A stretch of DNA of 9,994 bases, from positions 1 through 9,994 of the forward strand of contig JAPOYU010000022.1 in assembly GCA_026706395.1 (NCBI GenBank), given 5' to 3'. The position numbers and the translations under genes were made by a program. Position 1 is the stretch's first letter. Every line of letters begins with the position of its first letter. The notes below the pieces were generated by a model. That model saw nothing but the letters and a program-made list of their open reading frames with translations. It was not told the origin of the DNA and ran no database searches. Positions 1-5,620 of this stretch are shown here, one piece after another. This stretch comes from Chloroflexota bacterium (GTDB taxonomy: Bacteria > Chloroflexota > Anaerolineae > Aggregatilineales > Phototrophicaceae).

Positions 1-1
1 G

Positions 2-172
2 GGTCCGCTGTTTGCTGGCGCGCCGCCCTTCCCCTTCCACGCGCAGGTGCGTGAAGTCATAGACCCCTTCATCCAACGGGCAATCCTGGGTGAGTTGAGC
101 CCGGCCGACGCCTTGTCGCAAGCTGCTATGGCAGTGGATGAGGAACTCTCGCGCCTGGGTTATGGCATGTAA
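2..172 (+). CDS. ABC transporter solute-binding protein, C-terminal fragment (5' end outside window)
   Basis: An open frame enters from the left edge and ends at TAA (170-172), giving 56 residues. The fragment ends in an amphipathic helix ([20 protein letters not shown]) of the kind that closes carbohydrate-type extracellular solute-binding proteins, where a 'spec-AL--A---v---L' helix is the usual last element. The following genes are two importer permeases on the same strand, which supports the call: this would be the ligand receptor that delivers substrate to them. Composition is GC-rich, like most of the window. The signal peptide, any lipobox and the ligand-binding residues lie outside the window, so the substrate cannot be read from this piece. 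The family rests on context and the terminal helix only. Confidence 0.72.
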   Translation, partial: GPLFAGAPPFPFHAQVREVIDPFIQRAILGELSPADALSQAAMAVDEELSRLGYGM

Positions 173-191
173 ACCGCAAACCGGTACAATG

Positions 192-227
192 AAACAGGGT
201 GACATTTTCTGTCACCCTGTTTTCTCT
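192..227 (+). terminator. Intrinsic terminator-like hairpin after the solute-binding protein gene
   Basis: A perfect 13-bp stem pairs 192-204 with 210-222 (core CAGGGTGACA / TGTCACCCTG) around a 5-base loop TTTTC, followed by the T-rich stretch TTTTCTCT (220-227). It starts 19 bases after the stop of the binding-protein gene and ends 16 bases before the permease start. A hairpin here is common in importer operons, where partial termination or 3'-end protection makes binding protein more abundant than permeases. The T-tract is interrupted by C, so read-through is expected, and no good separate promoter for the permeases is visible. Confidence 0.8.
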
Positions 228-243
228 ACTAGAGACAGCCAAG

Positions 244-1119
244 ATGTACACTAATTCTCGAACCGGCTGGCTTTTGCTCAGCCCGACTCTACTTGTCCTG
301 TTAATATTTGGCTTCTTGCCCTTCCTTTACGTCTTGTTTGTAGGTTTTAACGAGTGGAATATTTTTGCAGCGGAAGAAGGCTTACGGTTCTCAGGACTCG
401 ATAATTATCGGCGTTTGGTGTTTGACGACGATTTCACCACCTCGGTCCAATTGACCTTAAAATTCGCCACTTTTGCCATATTAAGCGAGTTAGTCCTTGG
501 TTTCATATTGGCGCAGATGTTGACGCGGAACTTCCCCGGCAAGTCATTATTCAGAATTATTCACACCTTTCCGCTGATGGTGGCGCCCATAGCAGTCGGC
601 GCGATATGGCGGCTGCTGGTCATACCGGGTTTCGGTCCGGTGCCCTTCTTCCTCGATCGCTGGTTCGACCTCACCTATCAGATCGGGAGCTACCCCGATC
701 AGGCCTTGTGGACCTCGGTAATCATGGACGTCTGGCATTGGACGCCCTTCGTCACGCTCACGATGCTGGCTGGGCTGACGGCGATACCCAAAGAACCGGT
801 GGAACAGGCGAAGGTCGACGGCGCCAACCGTTACCAGGTGTTCTGGTATGTCACCCTGCCCTTCTTGCGGCCGGTGCTGCTGACGACTGTGTTCATCCGC
901 ATCATGGACGCGATTCGCACGGTTGATGAGGTCTGGATGCTGGCGGGCGGCGGACCGGGCACGCGCTTCACCGGCATCTACATTTGGCGGGTGGTCTTCC
1001 CGCGCACGGATTACGGCTATGGCTCGTCGATTTCGCTCATCACGCTTTACCTGACCATCGTGCTTTGTTGGCTGTTGTTCATCGCGATTTCCGGGCGGCG
1101 CAAGGGAGAGGTCGAATGA
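244..1119 (+). CDS. Carbohydrate/polyol ABC transporter permease, MalF/UgpA type (GlpP-like)
   Basis: This 291-residue inner-membrane permease should form a heterodimer with the next permease and dock a cytoplasmic ATPase. A first helix lies at about residues 8-34, with further hydrophobic segments near 74-93, 107-127, 157-180, 208-226 and 262-283. The EAA loop that contacts the ATPase is at about 187-206, with conserved G193 and the closing LP at 205-206. The segment [20 protein letters not shown] resembles, from memory, GlpP of the rhizobial glycerol transporter. ATG 244 is chosen because the longer GTG start at 199 lies inside the terminator hairpin. The ribosome site is weak (GAGA at 231-234). 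About the first 320 bases are near 46% GC with TTA and ATA codons, while the rest is near 60%. The stop lies in the first copy of a 27-bp direct repeat. Substrate assignment is tentative. Confidence 0.9.
   Translation: MYTNSRTGWLLLSPTLLVLLIFGFLPFLYVLFVGFNEWNIFAAEEGLRFSGLDNYRRLVFDDDFTTSVQLTLKFATFAILSELVLGFILAQMLTRNFPGKSLFRIIHTFPLMVAPIAVGAIWRLLVIPGFGPVPFFLDRWFDLTYQIGSYPDQALWTSVIMDVWHWTPFVTLTMLAGLTAIPKEPVEQAKVDGANRYQVFWYVTLPFLRPVLLTTVFIRIMDAIRTVDEVWMLAGGGPGTRFTGIYIWRVVFPRTDYGYGSSISLITLYLTIVLCWLLFIAISGRRKGEVE
1093..1119 (+). repeat. 27-bp direct repeat, copy 1 (permease stop/start junction)
   Basis: The 27 bases at 1093-1119 recur exactly at 1248-1274 (core GGGAGAGGTCGAATGA). This copy carries a Shine-Dalgarno-like AGGGAGAGG and an ATGA in which TGA (1117-1119) is the stop of the upstream permease. 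The matching ATGA in copy 2 holds the start of the next permease. The duplicated block is therefore an ancestral stop/start overlap together with its ribosome site. Confidence 0.95.
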
Positions 1120-1274
1120 GACGTCTAACCCCTTCCCCCAGCCCCTACCCCAACGCATTGGGGCAGGGGGGCAGAGACAACAGGCGGGCACGCGAAGAAT
1201 TGCTGCCTCCCCCCAATGCTTTGGGGGGACAGAGGGGGGTTGGCGCAGGGCGGCGCAAGGGAGAGGTCGAATGA
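1116..1274 (+). CDS. Possible 52-codon relay ORF spanning the insert between the two permease genes
   Basis: The ATG of repeat copy 1 (1116) opens a frame that stays open through the insert and stops at the TGA of copy 2 (1272-1274). It thus overlaps the upstream permease stop by ATGA and the downstream permease start by ATGA. The 52-residue product is low complexity, rich in Pro, Gly and Arg, with [10 protein letters not shown] and [10 protein letters not shown] segments, and ends in the same RRKGEVE tail as the permease. I see no domain. A Shine-Dalgarno-like AGGGAGAGG precedes the ATG. Its most likely value, if it is translated at all, is to carry ribosomes across the insert so that the two permeases remain coupled. 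It may equally be an untranslated by-product of the repeat. Confidence 0.35.
   Translation: MRRLTPSPSPYPNALGQGGRDNRRAREELLPPPNALGGQRGVGAGRRKGEVE
1120..1247. mobile_element. MITE-like palindromic repeat insert between the permease genes
   Basis: This 128-bp unit plus one 27-bp flanking copy equals the 155 bp gained. It is built of C-rich and G-rich runs and contains two hairpins: CCCCAA (1148-1153) with TTGGGG (1158-1163), and CCCCCCAA (1209-1216) with TTGGGGGG (1221-1228). The two hairpins are arranged head to head, because GCATTGGGG at 1155-1163 reappears on the opposite strand at 1211-1219. There is no transposase. It resembles the short C/G-run palindromic repeats scattered in some Chloroflexota and cyanobacterial genomes, and a related one lies at 7378-7420. 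A 27-bp target duplication is longer than is usual for transposons, so replication slippage or template switching is a possible alternative origin. Confidence 0.6.
1248..1274 (+). repeat. 27-bp direct repeat, copy 2 (start of second permease)
   Basis: This is an exact second copy of 1093-1119. Here the ATG of ATGA (1271-1273) is the start codon of the second permease, preceded by AGGGAGAGG (1258-1266) as ribosome site. Recombination between the copies would remove 155 bp and restore a 4-base overlap between the permease genes. Confidence 0.95.
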
Positions 1275-2125
1275 CGACGACTTTCCAGCAGCGCGCCTGG
1301 CGCTTCCTGGCCACATACGCCTTTTGGATCTTCACGACGCTGGTGACGCTGGTGCCGATATGGTGGATGTTCGTCGTGTCGATGCGCAGTCGCGTCGAAC
1401 TATTCGCCCGGCCCAACCTGGCGCTTAGCCGTTTCTTCATCGAAAACTACAGCAACGTCTTGACGGACAGCACCTTCCAACGCTATATGACCAACTCGAT
1501 CGTGGTTTCGACGAGCAACGCTTTGCTGGTGATGGTGCTGGCGCTGCTGGCGACCTACGCGCTGTCGCGCTACAAGCTGACTGGCCGGGACAATATCTTC
1601 TTCTGGCTGATCACGAACCGGATGGCGCCGCCGGCCGCTTTCCTGCTGCCGCTTTTCATCATGTTCACTCGCACTTTCCGCATCGGCGATTGGACGCTCT
1701 ACGACACGCAGATCGGCTTGATACTGCTTTACTGCGTCTTCAACCTGCCTTTCGCCATCTGGCTGCTGAAAGGCGTCGTTGACGGCATCCCGATTGAACT
1801 GGACGATGCAGCGATGATCGATGGCGCCGGCTTGGGCGGTGTATTGCGTCATGTCATCATTCCGCTGGCGGCGCCCGGCCTGGCGGTGACCGGCATCTTG
1901 AGTTGGGTCTTCGCCTGGAACGAATATCTATTCGCAGCGAATCTAACCAGCGTGAATGCGCGCACGATTACAACTGGACTTGCGGAATTCGTCACGGTGA
2001 CCGGTACCAACTGGGGCGAGCTGGCGGCCATGTCGATCATCACGCTGATCCCATCGGCCATCATCGTGATATTGGCGCAGCGCTATATCGTCATGGGCTT
2101 GACATTCGGCGCGGTCAAGGAGTAG
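1271..2125 (+). CDS. Carbohydrate/polyol ABC transporter permease, MalG/UgpE type (GlpQ-like)
   Basis: This 284-residue second half of the membrane channel partners the preceding permease. Predicted helices lie near 15-37, 76-98, 109-133, 145-168, 200-222 and 252-272. The EAA loop is at about 176-199 with the key G185 and the closing IPL at 197-199. The segment [20 protein letters not shown] and the C-terminal pattern [17 protein letters not shown]...GLTFGAV resemble, from memory, GlpQ of the glycerol importer more than MalG. The start has a strong ribosome site, AGGGAGAGG, four bases upstream. That site lies inside the second copy of the direct repeat, so it survived the insertion intact. 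The stop TAG (2123-2125) abuts the ribosome site of the next small gene. The family is certain; the substrate is inferred. Confidence 0.92.
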   Translation: MTTTFQQRAWRFLATYAFWIFTTLVTLVPIWWMFVVSMRSRVELFARPNLALSRFFIENYSNVLTDSTFQRYMTNSIVVSTSNALLVMVLALLATYALSRYKLTGRDNIFFWLITNRMAPPAAFLLPLFIMFTRTFRIGDWTLYDTQIGLILLYCVFNLPFAIWLLKGVVDGIPIELDDAAMIDGAGLGGVLRHVIIPLAAPGLAVTGILSWVFAWNEYLFAANLTSVNARTITTGLAEFVTVTGTNWGELAAMSIITLIPSAIIVILAQRYIVMGLTFGAVKE

Positions 2126-2129
2126 TCGC

Positions 2130-2366
2130 ATGGAAGAGCAAAAGAGCGAAAACGGCAAGAAAGACTTCGACGGCTTCCTGCCCTTCTACACCAACGCCTT
2201 CGACCGGATATTCATCAGCGTGGTGATCTTGATCGGGATACATCTGCTCTGGCTGCGCTTCATGGAGCCGCAGACGGCGGTCGAAATTGCCAATAGAGCG
2301 CGTCCCGTGGAATTGGCGACTGTGCTCTCGTTTCTGATTGGCTTCTTCGTCGTGCGCTACGGTTGA
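2130..2366 (+). CDS. Small two-helix membrane protein, DUF2160/GlpU-like
   Basis: This 78-residue protein has a charged, Lys/Glu-rich start, a first helix at about 26-44 (DRIFISVVILIGIHLLWL) and a second at about 61-76 ending in VVRYG. A ribosome site AAGGAG (2117-2122) overlaps the preceding stop with a 7-base spacer, so it is almost certainly cotranscribed and translationally linked to the permeases. The pattern FLPF-T---DR-FI, then HL-WL, then a second helix ending in an aromatic-Gly resembles, from memory, the small DUF2160 membrane proteins found beside glycerol-type ABC transporters, named glpU in Rhizobium. The role of these proteins is poorly defined; an accessory or stabilising subunit of the importer is a guess. 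The gene is real on spacing, ribosome site and membrane pattern; the family is moderate confidence. Confidence 0.8.
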   Translation: MEEQKSENGKKDFDGFLPFYTNAFDRIFISVVILIGIHLLWLRFMEPQTAVEIANRARPVELATVLSFLIGFFVVRYG

Positions 2367-2376
2367 ACGGCCCGAC

Positions 2377-3240
2377 TTACTTCCCCGAGCCGGCGGTCAG
2401 TCCGCCGATCAGCCGGTCTTGAAATACCCCTGAGATAATCAGAATAGGCAGAATAGTCAGCATCGTCGCGGCAGTGATGATCTCCCAGGGGAAAGAGTAT
2501 TCGCCGGGAAACAGCGAAATGCCGACGGGCGCGGTGCGCATGAAATTGTCGCTCATGATGACGAGCGAGAGCGGGAATTCGTTCCAGGAGAATATAAATA
2601 CGATCAAGCCGGTCGAGATCAAGCCGGGCACGGAAAGGGGTAGGATGATGCTCCAGAAGATGCGCAGGCTGGTGGCGCCATCGACGCGGGCGGCATCCTC
2701 GATTTCCGAAGGCACGGTCTTGAAGAAATTGGTCAGTATCCAAATGGCGATGGGTATGTATAGACCGGTGTGACCGATGACCAGACCGGGGTAGGTATTG
2801 ATCAGCCGCAATTCCAGGAACATGCTGAAGAGCGATGGCAGCAGAGCCAGCGGCGGGAACATGGAAACGGCGAGAATCAGGATGAGAACCAAGTTGCGGC
2901 CGCGCCAGGTTAGGCGACCCAAGGAATAGGCGGCCAGACCGCCACAAGCGAGTATCACGGCTGTGGTAGTTGTCGCGACGACGAAGCTGTTAAATATGTA
3001 AAGAAGCAGCTCGGGCGTTTCCTTGAAGATATTGAGGTAGTTTTCCAGCGTTACGGGGTCGGGCAAATACTGGACGGGCCAGGCGTATATATCGGCCTCG
3101 GTTTTGATGGACGTGAGGAAGATCCAGACCGTCGGGAAGAAAGACACCACCACAGTAATCACCGCCAGGACGTAGAATCTCGCGCTGGCTTGCACCCGAT
3201 TTGCCAGTATGCCTGATGAGTTTCTGCTTCCGAGGATCAC
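2377..3240 (-). CDS. Carbohydrate ABC transporter permease, MalG type
   Basis: This 287-residue inner-membrane permease is the third gene of the minus-strand importer operon. Helices lie near 22-44, 84-107, 117-141, 152-172, 205-222 and 256-273. The EAA loop is about 179-202 (EIEDAARVDGAT, key G188, closing LP at 200-201). It starts with GTG at 3240, whose GTGA overlaps the TGA stop of the upstream permease by four bases, so translation is probably coupled; a GAGG lies a few bases upstream. The EAA-loop sequence and overall family are unambiguous. It is clearly distinct from the plus-strand permease pair (for example no ITNRMAPP segment), so the two systems are not a recent duplication. Its stop is only 10 bp from the stop of the convergent small membrane gene. 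Confidence 0.93.
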   Translation of the reverse strand: MILGSRNSSGILANRVQASARFYVLAVITVVVSFFPTVWIFLTSIKTEADIYAWPVQYLPDPVTLENYLNIFKETPELLLYIFNSFVVATTTTAVILACGGLAAYSLGRLTWRGRNLVLILILAVSMFPPLALLPSLFSMFLELRLINTYPGLVIGHTGLYIPIAIWILTNFFKTVPSEIEDAARVDGATSLRIFWSIILPLSVPGLISTGLIVFIFSWNEFPLSLVIMSDNFMRTAPVGISLFPGEYSFPWEIITAATMLTILPILIISGVFQDRLIGGLTAGSGK

Positions 3241-4109
3241 GCGTCGCCTCGCCGGATTATCATGATATACATGATGCTGATGGACATGATGATGATGAAT
3301 TGGATGAGGATGGCGCTGGAGCCGAGGTTGAAGTTCACGTACTGAAAGATTGCGCGATAGGCGTAAAGGGACAGGGTTTCAGTAGACGTCAAAGGACCGC
3401 CATCGGTGAGGTTGAAAGGCAGCTCGAAGGTGCGCATGGCGTCCATCGTGCGCAGCAACACCGACACCAGAATGGCCGGACGTAAGAGCGGAAGCGTGAT
3501 AAAGCGAAGCTCCGTCAGACGGCTGGTGCCATCGACGCTACCCGCTTCGTAGAGATCATCGGGAATCGTCTGCAAGCCGGCCAATAGCAGCAGCGCCATG
3601 AAAGAACTTGTCTTCCAAATGGAGACGAACATCATCGCGTACATCGAAGTTGGAATCGCCCCGAGCCAATTGACGCGCTCGAGCGCCAGGCCCGTGTCGG
3701 TCAGCAAGGAGTTGAAGAGGCCGAACTCGGTATTGAACATCCAGCGCCACATGAGAGCGTTGAGCGCTGTTGGCAGCGCCCAAGGGAAGAGGACGGCCAT
3801 GCGGACCAGTCCTTTGCCGTAGAAGCGGCGATTGAGGATCAGCGCCAAGGCGATGCCAAGCGCCAACTCAATCGGCACGGTGACAGCAGTAAAGAAGATG
3901 GTGTTGTTTAATGACGTGATAAAACGCGGCGTCTTGAGCAGACGCTGATAATTCGCCAGGCCGGAGTATTCATAACCGGTGAAAATGCTGGTGCTATTGC
4001 GCCCAAAACTGAGAACAACCGTCTGGATGATGGGAAACAGGAGTACGAAGGCAATGATCAAGATGGCCGGCACAAGAAAGGTGATGCCGGCCCGGTTGGC
4101 ATGTTTCAT
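3237..4109 (-). CDS. Carbohydrate ABC transporter permease, MalF/UgpA type
   Basis: This 290-residue permease has a short basic start (MKHANRAG) typical of UgpA-type proteins, a first helix at about 9-34, others near 68-93, 105-123, 155-181, 208-223 and 263-287, and an EAA loop at about 186-207 with G194 and the closing LP at 206-207. It follows the binding-protein gene with a 79-base gap that contains a stem-loop, and overlaps the next permease by four bases. The ribosome site is weak (GATAAG just before the ATG), which with the stem-loop fits lower expression than the binding protein. No ATP-binding subunit gene is present in the window, so a shared MsmK/UgpC-type ATPase encoded elsewhere probably powers the complex. 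Confidence 0.93.
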   Translation of the reverse strand: MKHANRAGITFLVPAILIIAFVLLFPIIQTVVLSFGRNSTSIFTGYEYSGLANYQRLLKTPRFITSLNNTIFFTAVTVPIELALGIALALILNRRFYGKGLVRMAVLFPWALPTALNALMWRWMFNTEFGLFNSLLTDTGLALERVNWLGAIPTSMYAMMFVSIWKTSSFMALLLLAGLQTIPDDLYEAGSVDGTSRLTELRFITLPLLRPAILVSVLLRTMDAMRTFELPFNLTDGGPLTSTETLSLYAYRAIFQYVNFNLGSSAILIQFIIIMSISIMYIMIIRRGDA

Positions 4110-4145
4110 GGCTTATCGTCTGGCAGAGTTCGGCAATGTTTTTGA

Positions 4146-4173
4146 GGGATGCGGCCACCACAAGCCGCACCCC
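4146..4173 (-). other. Intercistronic stem-loop after the binding-protein gene
   Basis: Bases 4146-4155 and 4164-4173 pair with one A/C mismatch (core TGCGGC / GCCGCA, 8-base loop). It sits in the 79-base gap between the binding-protein stop and the permease start on the minus-strand transcript. The following bases in transcript direction are TCAAAAAC, not a U-run, so it is more likely a 3'-end-protecting or processing structure than a terminator. Confidence 0.45.
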
Positions 4174-4188
4174 ATTGGCATGTTCGAA

Positions 4189-5472
4189 TCAGGGCATTAT
4201 CGCCAGGATCTGCGCTTCGGCGTCCGCTAAGGCCTGTTCGGGAGATTTCTCCCCGAGCAAGGCGGCGGAGACTTCCGTCTGCATGATCTCCGAGATTTCC
4301 GGATACGCTGTGCCCGTCTGCGCTGAGGGACGAGCAAAAGCATAAACGAAGTTAGCGCCTAGGGCGGCGATACCCGGGTCGCCCTCGACAACGCGTTCGT
4401 CATCGTAAACTGCCGGTCTCGTCGGCACCTTGCCCTGGATTAGCGCGGCTTGCACCTGAGACTCATAGCTGGTGAAGCACTTGATGAAGTCGGCAGCCGC
4501 ACCGGGGTTCTCCGAATTGGCGTTTACCGCCAACAAGAAACCGCCGATGACTGTCGTGTTCGTGTCTTCCTTGCCTTCGAAGTAAGGCACACGCGTGAGC
4601 GCAACCGCGTCTTTCACCGGTGAATCGTCCGCCGTCAGCGTCGCCCAGACAAAGTCCTGCACCATCAGGAATACGGCGCGCTCTTGCTGGAAGAGCAGGC
4701 GGGCATCGTTCGGACGGAACGTCAAAATGCTTTCGGGGGCCACACCGGATTCCAGCATGCCGACCATCGTGGACAATGATTTGATACCGGCTTCGTTATT
4801 GATAGCGAGGTTGCCATCGGCATCGAAGAAGGTGCCGCCAGCGCCCTGGAAGAAGGCGAGCCAGTTCATGAACAAGCCCTCGATCTTCGCCCACATGGAA
4901 ATGAAGCCAGCCAGATCGGGATTCGCTTCGCCTTCGACCACAGTTTCCGCGGCGGCGATGAGCTCTTCCCAGGTGGTCGGCACATCAAGTCCGTATTTGT
5001 CGAGCAAGTCGGCCCGGTAGAAGAGGTGGATGCCGTCGATATAAAGCGGAATGGCGTAGGTGCTGCCGCCCACTTGCGCTGCTGCCAGGAATCCGGGCAG
5101 ATAATCCGCCAGATCCTCTTCGGCGATGTAATCTTCGACTGGCGCGATCCAGCCGCGGGCGGCGAAGTCACCGGGCCAAATCACATCAACAGCGATGATA
5201 TCCGGTTTGGGATTGCGCGCGGTGAAGTTGGTCACGTAGATGCTGCGCGATTCGTTCGGCACATCGGAGATGCGCTCCCACTCGACGTTGATGCCGCCAA
5301 CTTCCTCTTCGCAGGCTTCGATCAAGACGGGGGCGGCGTCGCCAAAGCCACGCGCGCCGATCGACAGGGTCAACTCGACATTATCTTGCGCGGCGGCGGG
5401 GATCAGCACCGCGAAAGTCAATACGAGCAAGACAAGCAAACGAACGGATGAAAATCTGTTTCTCATTAACAT
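4189..5472 (-). CDS. Extracellular sugar-type ABC transporter solute-binding protein
   Basis: This 427-residue binding protein is the first gene of the second importer. Residues 1-28 form a Sec signal peptide: basic MLMRNR, hydrophobic core about 9-24, cleavage site AAA before QD at 28/29. There is no lipobox cysteine, so it would be secreted or held by another means. The mature part is of the family-1 sugar-binding type (COG1653): DIIAVDVIWPGDFAARGWIA at 91-110 and YAIPLYIDGIHLFYRADLL at 139-157 are the usual hinge and lobe signatures, resembling trehalose/maltose-type receptors. Two cysteines (C54, C332) could form a disulfide. The start at 5472 is well supported by AAAGGAG (5480-5486) seven bases upstream. 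The next genes are its two permeases; upstream on the same strand is a cytoplasmic sulfatase, hinting at a sulfated ligand. That ligand is inference. Confidence 0.93.
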   Translation of the reverse strand: MLMRNRFSSVRLLVLLVLTFAVLIPAAAQDNVELTLSIGARGFGDAAPVLIEACEEEVGGINVEWERISDVPNESRSIYVTNFTARNPKPDIIAVDVIWPGDFAARGWIAPVEDYIAEEDLADYLPGFLAAAQVGGSTYAIPLYIDGIHLFYRADLLDKYGLDVPTTWEELIAAAETVVEGEANPDLAGFISMWAKIEGLFMNWLAFFQGAGGTFFDADGNLAINNEAGIKSLSTMVGMLESGVAPESILTFRPNDARLLFQQERAVFLMVQDFVWATLTADDSPVKDAVALTRVPYFEGKEDTNTTVIGGFLLAVNANSENPGAAADFIKCFTSYESQVQAALIQGKVPTRPAVYDDERVVEGDPGIAALGANFVYAFARPSAQTGTAYPEISEIMQTEVSAALLGEKSPEQALADAEAQILAIMP

Positions 5473-5506
5473 AGTTCTGCTCCTTTAGTTCGAATGGCTG
5501 TGGGCG

Positions 5507-5535
5507 GATACGATTGCGTATCGGCGCACATACGC
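5507..5535 (-). promoter_or_regulatory. Nested palindromes in the leader of the binding-protein transcript
   Basis: GATACG (5507-5512) pairs with CGTATC (5517-5522) across ATTG, and GCGTAT (5516-5521) pairs with ATACGC (5530-5535) across eight bases. The two stems share a limb and so are mutually exclusive. The block lies within the leader, 35-63 bases upstream of the start codon. It could be a repeated operator (GATACG/ATACGC half-sites) or alternative RNA structures. No known riboswitch consensus is recognised. Confidence 0.35.
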
Positions 5536-5544
5536 TAAGCGAGC

Positions 5545-5562
5545 GAACCTCATTGCAGGTTC
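5545..5562 (-). promoter_or_regulatory. Candidate operator palindrome at the importer promoter
   Basis: An 18-bp inverted repeat, GAACCT-6-AGGTTC, read on the minus strand as GAACCTGCAATGAGGTTC. It begins 8 bases downstream of the proposed -10 box, covering the expected transcription start, which is a classic repressor position. It does not match the LacI/GalR consensus, and no regulator gene is in the window. Confidence 0.4.
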
Positions 5563-5570
5563 TTGGGGGC

Positions 5571-5601
5571 AGTATAACAAATTTCGCGCACAGATTGGCA
5601 A
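5571..5601 (-). promoter_or_regulatory. Putative sigma70-type promoter of the sulfated-solute importer operon
   Basis: On the minus strand, -35 TTGCCA (complement of 5596-5601) and -10 TATACT (complement of 5571-5576) are separated by 19 bases, slightly longer than optimal. The start of transcription would fall near 5564, giving a leader of about 90 bases before ATG 5472. The promoter lies between the sulfatase stop (5621) and the binding-protein gene, so the importer can be expressed apart from the sulfatase. Confidence 0.5.
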
Positions 5602-5620
5602 AGACCGACAACTGCGTCGA

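Noticed and set aside
199..243. GTG start 15 codons upstream for the first permease
   Set aside because: The GTG lies inside the terminator stem, there is no ribosome site, and the added residues precede a typical permease start at ATG 244.
547..1440. 297-residue minus-strand open frame
   Set aside because: It lies antisense to two clear permeases and the repeat insert. Its product is Arg/His-rich without domain signatures, a GC-rich shadow frame.
2391..2407. CGGCGG / CCGCCG hairpin just beyond the convergent stop codons
   Set aside because: The 6-bp stem sits inside permease coding sequence and neither strand has a T-run after it, so a terminator is not supported.
4096..4184. TTGGCATGTT repeated at 4096-4105 and 4175-4184
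   Set aside because: A 10-base match 79 bases apart with no further extension is probably chance.
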